Origin: Collinsella sp. An307
GTDB taxonomy: Bacteria > Actinomycetota > Coriobacteriia > Coriobacteriales > Coriobacteriaceae
DNA: 64,000 nucleotides
Direction: 5' to 3'
Assembly (NCBI RefSeq): GCF_002161805.1
Contig: NZ_NFIP01000004.1
Location: forward strand, 62,001-126,000
Below the pieces are notes generated by a model that was not told the DNA's origin, made no database searches, and saw nothing but the letters and a program-made list of their open reading frames with translations. Position numbers and translations under genes: made by a program. Shown here piece after piece: positions 16,006 through 26,978 of the stretch (positions within the stretch are counted from its first letter, which is position 1; every line of letters begins with the position of its first letter).

Positions 16006-18804
16006 CTACTTGCCCCGCTTGCCGAACTTGATCTTGATGGCGCGCTTGAGAGCGTACTTGCCAATCGCCGGGAGCTTGTCCTCGTACTTGATCATCGTGC
16101 TTGCCTCGGGGTGCTCGCGATGCAGATGGATTGCGTCGAACGCGCACTTGGTAGTGCAAAGGCCGCAGCCGATGCACTTGTTCTCGTCCACAATGCTCGC
16201 CCCGCAGCCCAGGCAGCGCGCGGTCTCAGCGCGCACCTGCTCCTCGGTGAAGGTGGCCGTGTACTCGCGGAAGGGCGCGTCGGCTCGGCCAAGGTCGGGC
16301 TTTACCGCAGGCTGCTGGCGGCTCGCGGTATCGTAGCTCGCCAGGTCAGCGGCATCCTTATCGAGCTCGCGGTAAGCCCGCGGGTTGCGGCCGATGGTGA
16401 GGGTCGCCCCCTGCACGTAGCGATGGAGCGATACCGCCGCCTCGTGCCCCGCGGCAATGGCGTCGATGGCAAACTTTGGCCCCGTAAAGGCGTCGCCGCC
16501 CACAAAAATATCGGGCTCGGCGGTCTGATAGGTCTGCGTGTCGGCAACTGCCGTACCGCCGCGGCCGAACTCGACCGCGCTTCCGGCAAGGAGCTCGCCC
16601 CATGCCACGCCCTGGCCGATGGAGAAGATCACGCGGTCGGCCGCAACGGTACGGAGCTCCGCATCGTCATAGACGGGTGCGAAGCGGCCCTCGTCATCGT
16701 AGACGCGTGTGCAACGGCGGAAGACGATTTCGCTCACATGGCCCGCATCGTCGGTACGCACCTCAAGAGGGCCCCAGCCGTGGCTGATGTGGACACCGTC
16801 CTCCACGGCCTCGCGCACCTCCTCCGCACTCGCCGGCATCTCGTCCTCCTGCTCGAGGCAGAACATCTCCACGTGGGGCGAGCCCAGACGCGCGGCGGCG
16901 CGCGCCGCGTCGATGGCAACGTTGCCGCCGCCGACCACGATGGTGCGCCCGGTAAGCGCGTCCGCCTCGCCGCCGGCATCTTGTGCCTCAGCCACGCCGC
17001 GCAAAAAGTCGACCGCGGTCAACGCGCCCTCGGCCTTCTCACCGGGAATACCCGGCAGACGGCCCGTCTGGCAACCAACGGCTACATAGAACGCGCGGTA
17101 GCCCTCGGCGCGCAGGTCCGCGAGCGTCACATCGCGTCCCACCTCCACACCGTAGCGGAACTCAACGCCCATGGCCTCGATAACGGCAACCTCTGCCGCG
17201 ATGACATCTTTCTCGAGCTTGTAGGAGGGGATCCCGTAGGTGAGCATGCCGCCCGGGCGCGCGCTCTTTTCAAACACCACCGGCTCATAGCCGCGCTCTG
17301 CCAAATAAAACGCGCAGCTAAGGCCCGCCGGACCGGCGCCGATGATGGCAATCTTCTCGTCAAAGGCGCCCTCCACGCGAGGGATCACCTTGGGCGGGAT
17401 GTAGCGCGTCTGCTCGTCGAGGTCGCGCGCAGCAATGAACTTCTTTACCTCGTCAATGGCAATGGCCTCGTCCACCCGTCCGCGCGTGCAGGCGTCCTCG
17501 CAGCGGCGGTTGCAGATGCGCCCGCAGATGGCGGGCAGCGGGTTCTCGCGCTTGATGAGGGCGAGCGCCTCGGTATAGCGTCCCTGCGCCGCGAGCTTGA
17601 GGTACCCCTGCACCGCAACGTGCGCCGGGCAGGCCGTCTTGCAGGGGGCCGTGCCCGCCTCGTAGGTCTCGATGCGGTTCTTGTTGCGATAGTCGGGCGA
17701 CCACTTCTCGGGCCCCCACGAAACCGTGTCGGGGAGCTCCTGTTTGGGGTAGGCGGGAACCTTGCCCGTGGCCTTCTCGCACAGCTTCTGCCCGAGCTTG
17801 ACGGCGCCCGCCGGGCACACCTCCACGCAACGGCCGCAAGCGACGCACTTGTCCGCCTCTGTGCGCGCGACGTATGCCGACCGCGAGAGGTTGGGCGTGT
17901 TGAAGAGCTGCGAGGTGCGCAGCGCGTAGCACACGTTCACGTTGCAGTTGCAGATGGCAAAGATCTTGTTCTCGCCGTCGATGTTGGTGATCTGGTGCAC
18001 AAAGCCGTTGTCCTCCGCCTTTTGGAGGATCTCCATCGCCTCGTCGCGCGTGATGTAGCGCCCGCCCTTACCGGTCTCCACCACGTAGTCGGCCATGTCG
18101 CCCACCGCGATGCACCAGTCGGCCGGATCGTCGCCGCACGCCTCGCCGAGCACGCTTCTGCTCATTCGGCAGCTGCAGGGACTTGCCGCGTACTTGCCGT
18201 CGTACTTGTCGAGCCAATGGCTGATGTGCTCGATGGAGACGCTTCTGTTTTCGGTCTCGATGGCCTGCTCGACGGGAATAACGTGCATGCCTATGCCCGC
18301 ACCGCCCGGCGGCACCATGGGCGTGATGCGCGAGAGCGGGCCCTTTGATGCCTGCTCAAAGAACTTTGCCGTCGCGGGGTGCTCCTTCATCTGCTCCCAA
18401 CGCATGTTGAGAAACTCGGCCGATCCCGGCACCAAAATGGGGCTCACCCACTGCTTGGTGCGCGTGGGGTTCTCCCAGTTGTACTCCAGAAGGCCAATCT
18501 CGCTCATCTCGTCGAGCAGCGGACGCAGCACATCCGCCGCAAGCCCCGTCGCACGCTGGACCTCCTCAAACGTGTAGGGGCGGCGCACCTTGAGCTTGAG
18601 CAGCACGTCTGCCATCTCGTCGGTCGTCACGCTCTCAAACGCCCAGTACTCGTACGGCAGGAGATTGCCCTTGCCGAGCGTACGGTTGGTGAGATGCTTG
18701 CAGAGCGCGACGATCTTCTCACGCGGATGCTCGGGCAGCGGTGGCACAAACTCCGCGCCGATATCGGGCTCGGTATAGGAGATGCCGGGACCGTTCAAGA
18801 TCAT
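16006..18804 (-). CDS. Large Fe-S flavoprotein: 4Fe-4S ferredoxin domains fused to a GltD-type NAD(P)H oxidoreductase
   Basis: A 932-residue protein in three parts. Residues about 1-330 form an N-terminal region with a winged-helix-like segment and Cys clusters (SPCSCRMSRS, AICNCNVNVC). A ferredoxin motif CVACGRCVEVCP follows near 335. The middle and C-terminal part (about 390-840) is a glutamate-synthase small-subunit-like flavoprotein: CKTACPAHVAVQGYLKL, ICGRICNRRCEDAC, FAD site IIGAGPAGLSCAFYLAERG, NAD(P) site IVVGGGNVAIDAARAA and IFVGGDAFTGP. A C-terminal ferredoxin domain (CLGCGASIV...CIGCGLCTTKC) ends it. It probably moves electrons between NAD(P)H and a low-potential acceptor. ATG 18804 is favoured by AAAGGAA; an in-frame upstream start exists. 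Its position between hypB and hypA suggests co-regulation with anaerobic nickel/redox functions. Confidence 0.85.
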   Translation of the reverse strand: MILNGPGISYTEPDIGAEFVPPLPEHPREKIVALCKHLTNRTLGKGNLLPYEYWAFESVTTDEMADVLLKLKVRRPYTFEEVQRATGLAADVLRPLLDEMSEIGLLEYNWENPTRTKQWVSPILVPGSAEFLNMRWEQMKEHPATAKFFEQASKGPLSRITPMVPPGGAGIGMHVIPVEQAIETENRSVSIEHISHWLDKYDGKYAASPCSCRMSRSVLGEACGDDPADWCIAVGDMADYVVETGKGGRYITRDEAMEILQKAEDNGFVHQITNIDGENKIFAICNCNVNVCYALRTSQLFNTPNLSRSAYVARTEADKCVACGRCVEVCPAGAVKLGQKLCEKATGKVPAYPKQELPDTVSWGPEKWSPDYRNKNRIETYEAGTAPCKTACPAHVAVQGYLKLAAQGRYTEALALIKRENPLPAICGRICNRRCEDACTRGRVDEAIAIDEVKKFIAARDLDEQTRYIPPKVIPRVEGAFDEKIAIIGAGPAGLSCAFYLAERGYEPVVFEKSARPGGMLTYGIPSYKLEKDVIAAEVAVIEAMGVEFRYGVEVGRDVTLADLRAEGYRAFYVAVGCQTGRLPGIPGEKAEGALTAVDFLRGVAEAQDAGGEADALTGRTIVVGGGNVAIDAARAAARLGSPHVEMFCLEQEDEMPASAEEVREAVEDGVHISHGWGPLEVRTDDAGHVSEIVFRRCTRVYDDEGRFAPVYDDAELRTVAADRVIFSIGQGVAWGELLAGSAVEFGRGGTAVADTQTYQTAEPDIFVGGDAFTGPKFAIDAIAAGHEAAVSLHRYVQGATLTIGRNPRAYRELDKDAADLASYDTASRQQPAVKPDLGRADAPFREYTATFTEEQVRAETARCLGCGASIVDENKCIGCGLCTTKCAFDAIHLHREHPEASTMIKYEDKLPAIGKYALKRAIKIKFGKRGK

Positions 18805-18836
18805 GCTCGTTCCTTTCGCACGTAGCTTGCGCATTT

Positions 18837-18903
18837 GGGGACGGGGTCAAAGTGTGCAATCGCACGAGTGGGTGCACAGATGGGGGCGGGGTCGAAGTGT
18901 GCA
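18837..18903 (+). repeat. Two 22-bp direct repeats in the hypB-flavoprotein spacer
   Basis: Two copies of a 22-bp unit beginning GGGGACGGGGTC / GGGGGCGGGGTC and ending AAGTGTGCA lie at 18837-18858 and 18882-18903. They differ at two positions. They fill much of the 151-bp gap between hypB and the flavoprotein gene. Function unknown. Confidence 0.55.
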
Positions 18904-18955
18904 TTACCGGATGGGTGCCGCGGCCGCCCGTCTGACGCGGCCGCGTACCTCGACG

Positions 18956-19642
18956 CTAGGCGCCGCTTTTCCAAGCGGCGACGCGCTCGCGCAGCCACTC
19001 TACCCACACGTCGATGCCCTCGCCCGTCTTGGCGCAGATGGGAATGACCTGCGCTGCAGGGTTGCGGCGGGCAATGTTCTCGCGCACGCGGTCCATGCTA
19101 AACGTATCGAATATCGGCAGCGCGTCGATCTTGTTGATGAGCACCACGTCGCAAACCGAGAACATGAGCGGGTACTTGAGCGGCTTGTCGTCCCCCTCTG
19201 GAACCGAGAGGATCATCGCGTTGGCAGAGGCGCCCGTATCAAACTCGGCCGGGCACACGAGATTTCCCACGTTCTCCAAAATTGCGAGGTCGACGGGCGC
19301 GGGGTCCTCCGCACGAAGCGCGTCGAGTCCCTGCTCGGTCATATACGCATCGAGATGGCACATGCCGCCCGTGTGAAGCTGGATGGAGCGCACGCCCGCG
19401 CCTGCGATGGTGCGCGCGTCGACATCGGAGTCGATATCCGCCTCCATCACCGCAATCGAGAGCTCGCCCGCAAGCGCCTCGATAGTACGCAGAAGCGTCG
19501 TGGTCTTGCCCGAGCCGGGGCTCGACATGAGGTTCAGCAAAAACGTGCCCTCGCGCCTGAGCCGCGCACGGAGCTCGTCCGCCTTGCGGTCGTTGTCGGC
19601 AAATACGCTCTGCTTTACCTCGATAACGCGAAAATCAGCCAT
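18956..19642 (-). CDS. hypB: Hydrogenase nickel incorporation GTPase HypB
   Basis: A 228-residue SIMIBI GTPase that powers nickel insertion with HypA. Seen are the P-loop LMSSPGSGKTTTLL near residue 38, EADIDSDVDA, the metal-site signature HTGGMCHLDA near 95, ENVGNLVCPAEFDTGA near 125 and NKIDALP near 165. The N-terminus lacks both the CxxCGC high-affinity nickel motif and a His-rich stretch, so this is a minimal HypB. ATG 19642 is chosen because family homology starts there; longer frames run into the operator region. First gene of the hyp operon. Confidence 0.93.
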   Translation of the reverse strand: MADFRVIEVKQSVFADNDRKADELRARLRREGTFLLNLMSSPGSGKTTTLLRTIEALAGELSIAVMEADIDSDVDARTIAGAGVRSIQLHTGGMCHLDAYMTEQGLDALRAEDPAPVDLAILENVGNLVCPAEFDTGASANAMILSVPEGDDKPLKYPLMFSVCDVVLINKIDALPIFDTFSMDRVRENIARRNPAAQVIPICAKTGEGIDVWVEWLRERVAAWKSGA

Positions 19643-19666
19643 GGCACCGCCGTTCGTCGGAAAGTG

Positions 19667-19681
19667 TTGACGTTTCGTCAA
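19667..19681. promoter_or_regulatory. TTGAC/GTCAA palindrome, copy 1
   Basis: TTGACGTTTCGTCAA is a 15-bp palindrome in the divergent region between hypB and the DUF5692 gene, 25 bases upstream of the hypB ATG. The half-sites resemble those of the CRP/FNR superfamily. Regulator assignment is inferred. Confidence 0.6.
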
Positions 19682-19689
19682 ATTCAAGA

Positions 19690-19704
19690 TTGACATATCG
19701 TCAA
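19690..19704. promoter_or_regulatory. TTGAC/GTCAA palindrome, copy 2
   Basis: TTGACATATCGTCAA keeps the TTGAC/GTCAA half-sites of copy 1 and sits 23 bp away (about two helical turns), so two dimers could bind the same DNA face and act on both divergent promoters. Confidence 0.6.
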
Positions 19705-19823
19705 CTCCGGTCAAGACTGAAATCGGCGAGCCGGGTCGTTCGCACGGGGAACGGTCCCCTATCCCGCATGCCCGCGCTATCGCCTGCAACCGCGCCCCTC
19801 GGGGCATGTTCGAAGGAGGCTGC

Positions 19824-20810
19824 ATGCTGTTCCAAGTGTATGGGGAGAACGCTCCGTTCCAGTGGCTCGGCTGGGTGCTGGTGTTTGCCGCCCTCATCCT
19901 CGCCAACGAATTCGCCCGCCGCTCCAAACTCGGCGGTATCCTATGCTTCCTCGCGCTCCCGGCAGCGCTTACCGTCTACTTCGCCGCCATCTACATTGGC
20001 GCGGCGGCGGGAGCGGAATGGGCGCTCACCAATCCGACCTATGTCTACATGAACAGCTGGTTCCACTACGCAAAGCTCTATGCCGCAACGGCCGGCTGCA
20101 TCGGTTTCATGATTTTGAAGTATCGCTGGGGCTCGCTTGGCAAGAGCCATTGGTTCCGCGCCTATCCATTTGTGATTGTTGCCATCAACATCCTGATTGC
20201 CGTGGTCTCGGACTTTGAGAGCGCCGTGCGCGCCTGGGGCACCACCTGGGTCTCAAGCGAGGGCGTCACCCTCATGGGAGGTTGGCACAACGTCTTTAAC
20301 GGCATCGCCGGCATCCTAAACATCTTCTGTATGACCGGCTGGTGGGGCATCTACACCTCCAAGAAGCGCGACGACATGCTCTGGCCCGACATGACCTGGG
20401 TCTTTATCATCGCCTACGATCTCTGGAACTTCTGCTACACCTACAACTGCCTGCCCACCCACGCGTGGTACTGCGGCTTGGCGCTGCTGCTTGCGCCCAC
20501 CGTGGCCAACTTCTTCTGGAACAAGGGCGGTTGGATCCAAAACCGCGCCAACACGCTCGCGCTCTGGTGCATGTTTGCCCAGGTATTCCCCATGTTCCAG
20601 GATTACTCGGTCTTCTCCACCGATTCGGTAAACGACCCAACCGTGAACCTCGTGGTGTCTGTACTCGCCCTCGCCGCCAATGTGGCCGCCCTTGCCTACA
20701 TTGCCTACCGTGCTAAGAAGCTCGGTGTGAACCCCTATAAGCAGGAGGTCTTCCGCGGCACGCGTGACTTTGAGAAGGCGATCGCCCGCGCCGACCTCAC
20801 CGTCGAGTAG
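19824..20810 (+). CDS. DUF5692-type polytopic membrane protein
   Basis: A 328-residue integral membrane protein with about eight predicted membrane segments (for example WLGWVLVFAALILANEF and FVIVAINILIAVV) and many conserved Trp/Tyr/Asn between them (GGWHNVFNGIAGIL, FIIAYDLWNFCYTYNCLPTHAWYCG). I recognise the overall pattern as the DUF5692 family, common in Coriobacteriia and anaerobic Firmicutes; its function is not known. ATG 19824 has GAAGGAGG four bases upstream. It is divergent from hypB across two shared palindromes, so it is probably co-regulated with the hyp/Fe-S flavoprotein operon. Confidence 0.8.
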   Translation: MLFQVYGENAPFQWLGWVLVFAALILANEFARRSKLGGILCFLALPAALTVYFAAIYIGAAAGAEWALTNPTYVYMNSWFHYAKLYAATAGCIGFMILKYRWGSLGKSHWFRAYPFVIVAINILIAVVSDFESAVRAWGTTWVSSEGVTLMGGWHNVFNGIAGILNIFCMTGWWGIYTSKKRDDMLWPDMTWVFIIAYDLWNFCYTYNCLPTHAWYCGLALLLAPTVANFFWNKGGWIQNRANTLALWCMFAQVFPMFQDYSVFSTDSVNDPTVNLVVSVLALAANVAALAYIAYRAKKLGVNPYKQEVFRGTRDFEKAIARADLTVE

Positions 20811-20877
20811 CCACAGCGCGCGACGACCGAAGCACTTGCCATTGCCAATGTTTCGATTCTAAAGCATGTCAACAGAT

Positions 20878-20912
20878 CGCCCGCACCGCTGTCCTTTCCA
20901 GCGGTGCGGGCG
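20878..20912. terminator. Strong hairpin terminator between convergent genes
   Basis: A perfect 14-bp stem (CGCCCGCACCGCTG at 20878-20891 with CAGCGGTGCGGGCG at 20899-20912) and a 7-base loop. It lies between the DUF5692 gene and the convergent small-protein/esterase operon, so it can serve both. There is no long U-run. Confidence 0.65.
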
Positions 20913-20939
20913 CGTCGTTCAAAACTCAAATTACAGGAA

Positions 20940-21131
20940 TCAGCCCCACGGATCGCGCTCGAAGAGCGGCTCTGGATCGGGCCGACGGTCTGAATAGGGA
21001 TCGTAGCCGTCGTCGTCCTCGTTTTCCGCCCGAATAAACGGATCGCGCGGTGCGCCCCCATGCTTGGGCTGCGTCTTCTGAGGATGCTGCTCCGTCGGCG
21101 CGGTGTTCTGCGTGTTAGGCATCGATGCCAT
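20940..21131 (-). CDS. Small acidic hypothetical protein
   Basis: A 63-residue hydrophilic protein (MASMPNTQNTAPTEQHPQKT at the start, acidic DDDGYDPY in the middle, FERDPWG at the end), rich in Pro, Asp and Gln and probably disordered. It begins 12 bases after the stop of the esterase gene, with AGGGGTGG as a possible SD. No family recognised. It is supported by operon position and protein-like composition only. Confidence 0.45.
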   Translation of the reverse strand: MASMPNTQNTAPTEQHPQKTQPKHGGAPRDPFIRAENEDDDGYDPYSDRRPDPEPLFERDPWG

Positions 21132-21142
21132 ATGAACCACCC

Positions 21143-21946
21143 CTACACCGGGCGCTTGCCCATCTTTGCGTACACGTCGTCGCGCGGGATCCAGTCGAGG
21201 AACTTCTCCACCTGCATGTCCCAGAAGCGCCACTCGTGCCCAAAACCGGCTACCTCGTCCCAGGTCACATCTGCACCGAGCTCCACCAGGTGATCGCGGA
21301 AATCGACGTTTGCCTGGAAGAGGAAGTCCTCGGTGCCGCACGCAATGTAGAGGGGCGGCAGCGTGCGACCGGCTGCCGCGGCGTCGTCTGCAAGCGCAGC
21401 GAGGTCGTACTCATGCGGCAGCGGTGCCTCCTCGCCCTTGGAGCCCATGGGGTCCTTTACAAACGTTACCGGGTTGATGCCCACGCCGCCCGAGAACGAG
21501 CCGATGGCACGATAGCGCTCGGGATGCGTGATGCCGTGCAAGAGCGCCCCAAAGCCGCCCATGGATAGCCCTGCGATATAGGACTCCTCCGGCTTGTCGG
21601 AAACGGGGAAGTAGTTGCAGACAAACTCGGGCAGCTCCTCGTCCACAAAGCGCATGAAGTCGTCCGCGCCCGCGTCTGCATAGGCCTTGTTCTCGGCGGA
21701 CATGGTCACCACGGCAATGCGCTGCTCCTCGGCGTACATCTCAACGTTGGAATAGCCCAGCCACTGCGCATGGTTGTTGCCAAAGCCGTGCAGCAGGTAC
21801 AGCACGGGGAACTTGGCAGGGAGCTTGTGCGAAGGCGTGATACCCCCTAAGCCGAGCGACTCCGGGCAGGTGACCGAAGGCACCACGACCGAGATATCGA
21901 CCGCGCGGTTCAGCACATACGAGTAGAAGTTGCAGACGGTTCTCAT
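21143..21946 (-). CDS. Alpha/beta-hydrolase esterase (esterase D / tributyrin-esterase family)
   Basis: A 267-residue serine hydrolase with the esterase-D fold: FPVLYLLHGFGNNHAQW (oxyanion strand and HGxxN) near residue 47, nucleophile elbow GLSMGGFGALLHG near 125, and the acid/base region CGTEDFLFQ and GHEWRFWDMQ near 215-245. The residues fit a Ser-Asp-His triad. Family members hydrolyse short acyl esters or S-formylglutathione-like substrates. No signal peptide, so it is cytosolic. It heads a two-gene unit with a small acidic protein. Confidence 0.9.
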   Translation of the reverse strand: MRTVCNFYSYVLNRAVDISVVVPSVTCPESLGLGGITPSHKLPAKFPVLYLLHGFGNNHAQWLGYSNVEMYAEEQRIAVVTMSAENKAYADAGADDFMRFVDEELPEFVCNYFPVSDKPEESYIAGLSMGGFGALLHGITHPERYRAIGSFSGGVGINPVTFVKDPMGSKGEEAPLPHEYDLAALADDAAAAGRTLPPLYIACGTEDFLFQANVDFRDHLVELGADVTWDEVAGFGHEWRFWDMQVEKFLDWIPRDDVYAKMGKRPV

Positions 21947-21978
21947 GAGCGCTCCTCACATCGAGGTGGTTGACGCTC

Positions 21979-22446
21979 CTATTGTAGGCCGAGCGCGCGC
22001 AGAACCGTAAGGACGAGCTGAGCGGCGAGCAAGATGAGAAAGCCGCCCGCCAGCATGAGGCCAATATGCTTGAGGCCAGACGCGAGGTACGCCCCACGCA
22101 GGGAGGCATTGATCTCGTTGACGTTTTGAACCTGCGCCCAAACGCGCTCGCCGCACTGCGGGCAGGTAACTTTCTTGGCAAAGGAGCGATAGGTGGGCTC
22201 GTCCACCATCGCGGCCCCCTCGCGGCGCGTGCGCGTAACGCTCGCCGACTTGGAGAACCACATATCGGCAAGCTCACCGGCGGGCAGGTCAAACGTCGAG
22301 CCGCAAGACTCGCAGGTAAGGTGTGCCGTAAGGCCGCTCGCACACAAAAGGGCACGGCCGCTGCGCAGGAAATGCACGGCGCAGGCAACGACCCAGCCAA
22401 GAAGGGCAACACCCATAACGATGAGGACAATGGCCGACGTGCTCAT
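21979..22446 (-). CDS. Membrane protein with a zinc ribbon between two membrane segments
   Basis: A 155-residue protein. The first membrane helix is at about 4-26 (SAIVLIVMGVALLGWVVACAV) and the second at about 128-150 (HIGLMLAGGFLILLAAQLVL). Between them is a soluble loop with two CxxC knuckles (CESCGSTFDLP and CPQCGERVW), which would bind one zinc. Function not recognised. The gene starts four bases after the stop of the HAD phosphatase gene, so they are co-transcribed. Confidence 0.75.
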   Translation of the reverse strand: MSTSAIVLIVMGVALLGWVVACAVHFLRSGRALLCASGLTAHLTCESCGSTFDLPAGELADMWFSKSASVTRTRREGAAMVDEPTYRSFAKKVTCPQCGERVWAQVQNVNEINASLRGAYLASGLKHIGLMLAGGFLILLAAQLVLTVLRALGLQ

Positions 22447-22450
22447 GAGC

Positions 22451-23107
22451 CTACCTTTCTGCAAGAACAAGCGCCGGCAGCTCGTGCAGGCTGTCGAGCA
22501 CCGCGGCGCACTGGGCCGTAAGGTCGGGCGTTGGCGCCGCCCACTCGGGCACGAGATAGGTGCGCATGCCAGCGGCCACAGCGGCACGGGCACCGTTGAC
22601 GGAGTCCTCCACCGCAGCGCACGTCACAGGATCGAGCGAAAGACGCGAAGCGGCCTTGAGGTAGATATCGGGCTCGGGCTTGGCGCGCTCAATCTCGTCC
22701 CCAAAGGTCATCGAGGTAAAATACGGCACCATGCCAAAACGGTCGAGGGTGGGAAGTGCCCGCTCGCGCGCCGTCGAGGTGGCAAGGGCGAGCGTCACAT
22801 TCGCCTCGGAGAGCGCCGCGAGCGCCTCCAGAGCACCGGCGCAGGGCTCGAGCGCCTCGTCTTCGATCTGAAAAAACAGCTTGCGCTGGTGAGCAAAGAG
22901 CCGGTCAGTGAGCGCCGGGTCGCCAAACTCGGCGTTGATCATCGCGCGGGCGTTGGGCAGCGAGCAGCCCACAAAGGCATGCCAGATGCGCTCCGGCACG
23001 TCGAGGCCAAAATCTGCCGCCGCACGGCGCCAGGCGGTCTGGCTCACGCGCTCGGTATCGACGAGCGTGCCATCCATGTCGAAGATCACTGCCTCGGGTA
23101 GCGCCAT
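22451..23107 (-). CDS. HAD-superfamily phosphatase, beta-phosphoglucomutase-like
   Basis: A 218-residue HAD subfamily IA enzyme. Motif I is VIFDMDGTLVDTERVS at the N-terminus, motif II is ALATSTARERAL near residue 113, motif III is KPEPDIYLKAA near 148 and motif IV is CAAVEDSVNGARAAVAAGM near 168. The DMDGTLVDTE start and the cap sequence place it with beta-phosphoglucomutase or 2-deoxyglucose-6-phosphatase-like proteins. The substrate is unknown. Confidence 0.88.
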   Translation of the reverse strand: MALPEAVIFDMDGTLVDTERVSQTAWRRAAADFGLDVPERIWHAFVGCSLPNARAMINAEFGDPALTDRLFAHQRKLFFQIEDEALEPCAGALEALAALSEANVTLALATSTARERALPTLDRFGMVPYFTSMTFGDEIERAKPEPDIYLKAASRLSLDPVTCAAVEDSVNGARAAVAAGMRTYLVPEWAAPTPDLTAQCAAVLDSLHELPALVLAER

Positions 23108-23165
23108 GCCGATCCTTTCCTAGATGTGCTGCGGGTGTATTGTAGCGAATCCAACCGGCACAAAA

Positions 23166-23198
23166 CAGCCGGGTACGGCCAAATTCCGTACCCGGCTG
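23166..23198 (-). terminator. Rho-independent terminator of clpB
   Basis: A 13-bp perfect stem (CAGCCGGGTACGG / CCGTACCCGGCTG) with a 7-base loop, followed on the minus strand by TTTTGTG. It is 51 bases past the clpB stop codon. Confidence 0.8.
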
Positions 23199-23248
23199 CA
23201 CTTGTTTGGCGGTCGCACCCTCGACGTCTAAGACGCCTCTCTGGGTCC

Positions 23249-25876
<2,628 letters not shown>

Positions 25877-26415
25877 GCGAATCACCTCTCTTAGGGCGGT
25901 CGCTCGACCTATCCAGCCGAGCGACCTCGCCGCCCTGCGGGGCAGCATTCGTTCAGTCAGCTACCTTATAGCCCGTATGTGAGAGGTTATACACAAATCT
26001 AAGTCTCTCTATATAAGATTTTCTTAGTCATAGCATTTAGCATAAGCCAATCGCCGACGTGCGTCGTCTTATCATTGGTTAATGCAGCGTTTTCTACTCA
26101 GGGGGATACTTCTGCCGCCATCGCCTTAGATTTTCGTTCCATGCTGCTTAGGCGGCCGCAAAGCCGTTTGGGATAGCGATGCCCAACGTCAAGCATCGAA
26201 TCTCATCATCAGCCCCGATAGGCCCTGCACTCAAACACTTGTTTCGCGTCCTCGTGGTCATTGGAGCGCTTAGAATAGTGATTTTGAACGCCTTCATGCC
26301 CTCCGAAGACGACAAATCAGCAATCGTGGCATGCAGGGGCATTCGTTTTCTGCGCAAATGTCACCGTCATCCCCCGCTCTGACTCAAACCTCCTCGTCCG
26401 ACAGGGGGTCTTTTA
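25877..26415. other. Intergenic region without recognisable gene
   Basis: About 540 bp between clpB and a small membrane-protein gene. The part at 25975-26060 is AT-rich with several TATA-like words and probably contains the clpB promoter. Short open frames at 26148-26382 on both strands have no RBS or recognisable homology. No heat-shock operator, repeat or RNA gene is evident. Confidence 0.5.
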
Positions 26416-26736
26416 TTATTCTGCCCACCCTTTTGACCACAGAGGGCATTGCAGGGTCGCGCGCGCAAAGATATTCTCCTCGAGCTCCCGGTCGCGACGC
26501 TCAATCTCATCGGCGTTGATGCGTTCCCAGCGCGCCAACGGCGTCTCATGGACATATGCCATATAGAGCGCCCCGGCGATGAGCACGAGCACACAAAGCA
26601 CCACAATGCCGGCCGTCCGAACCTGTGGAAACAGCACGCAGGCGATTGCTAAAAACACCAAGCAAAATCCAGCGGTAGCCGCTAGCGCTATCATCCACAT
26701 CTGCATGCTCCGTCTCGTCATGCCAATACGCTGCAC
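26416..26736 (-). CDS. Small two-helix membrane protein
   Basis: An open frame of 106 residues with two adjacent membrane segments (MIALAATAGFCLVFLAIACV and TAGIVVLCVLVLIAGALYMA), then a charged tail (RWERINADEIERRDRELEEN). The start is uncertain: GTG 26736 or ATG 26721/26706, none with a good SD. No family recognised. It is reported because the hydrophobic pattern and charged juxtamembrane residues are protein-like. Confidence 0.5.
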   Translation of the reverse strand: MQRIGMTRRSMQMWMIALAATAGFCLVFLAIACVLFPQVRTAGIVVLCVLVLIAGALYMAYVHETPLARWERINADEIERRDRELEENIFARATLQCPLWSKGWAE

Positions 26737-26879
26737 GGCCTAGCGTCTCGGCGCCATCCCAAACCATCGGATAGGCGGGGCGTTAGATCATTGCAGATTC
26801 CGAAAAGATGCCCCCATCTGCTTATTTATTCTACGCTATGCCCAACAATCCGCGTCCCGCAGGCAGGCCGAAACGCGAA

Positions 26880-26910
26880 AGGGCCCTTGGCTAATCGTAC
26901 CAAGAGCCCT
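26880..26910 (-). terminator. Terminator of the amino-acid ABC operon
   Basis: Arms AGGGCCCTTGG (26880-26890) and CCAAGAGCCCT (26900-26910) pair over 11 positions with one mismatch. It lies 69 bases past the stop of the substrate-binding protein gene. On the minus strand the stem is followed by TTTCGCGTTT. Confidence 0.65.
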
Positions 26911-26978
26911 CGATACACATACTTTGCGCGGTGGAAAGATCCCCGGGGAGCGGCCGCGCGGCATCGCGCCCCCGCCCG

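Noticed and set aside
25877-26100. Heat-shock operator (CIRCE, HspR, CtsR) before clpB
   Set aside because: No matching inverted or direct repeat could be found in this AT-rich stretch.
26148-26382. Short frames on both strands between clpB and the small membrane protein
   Set aside because: About 70 residues each, no RBS, and no domain or protein-like pattern strong enough to call.
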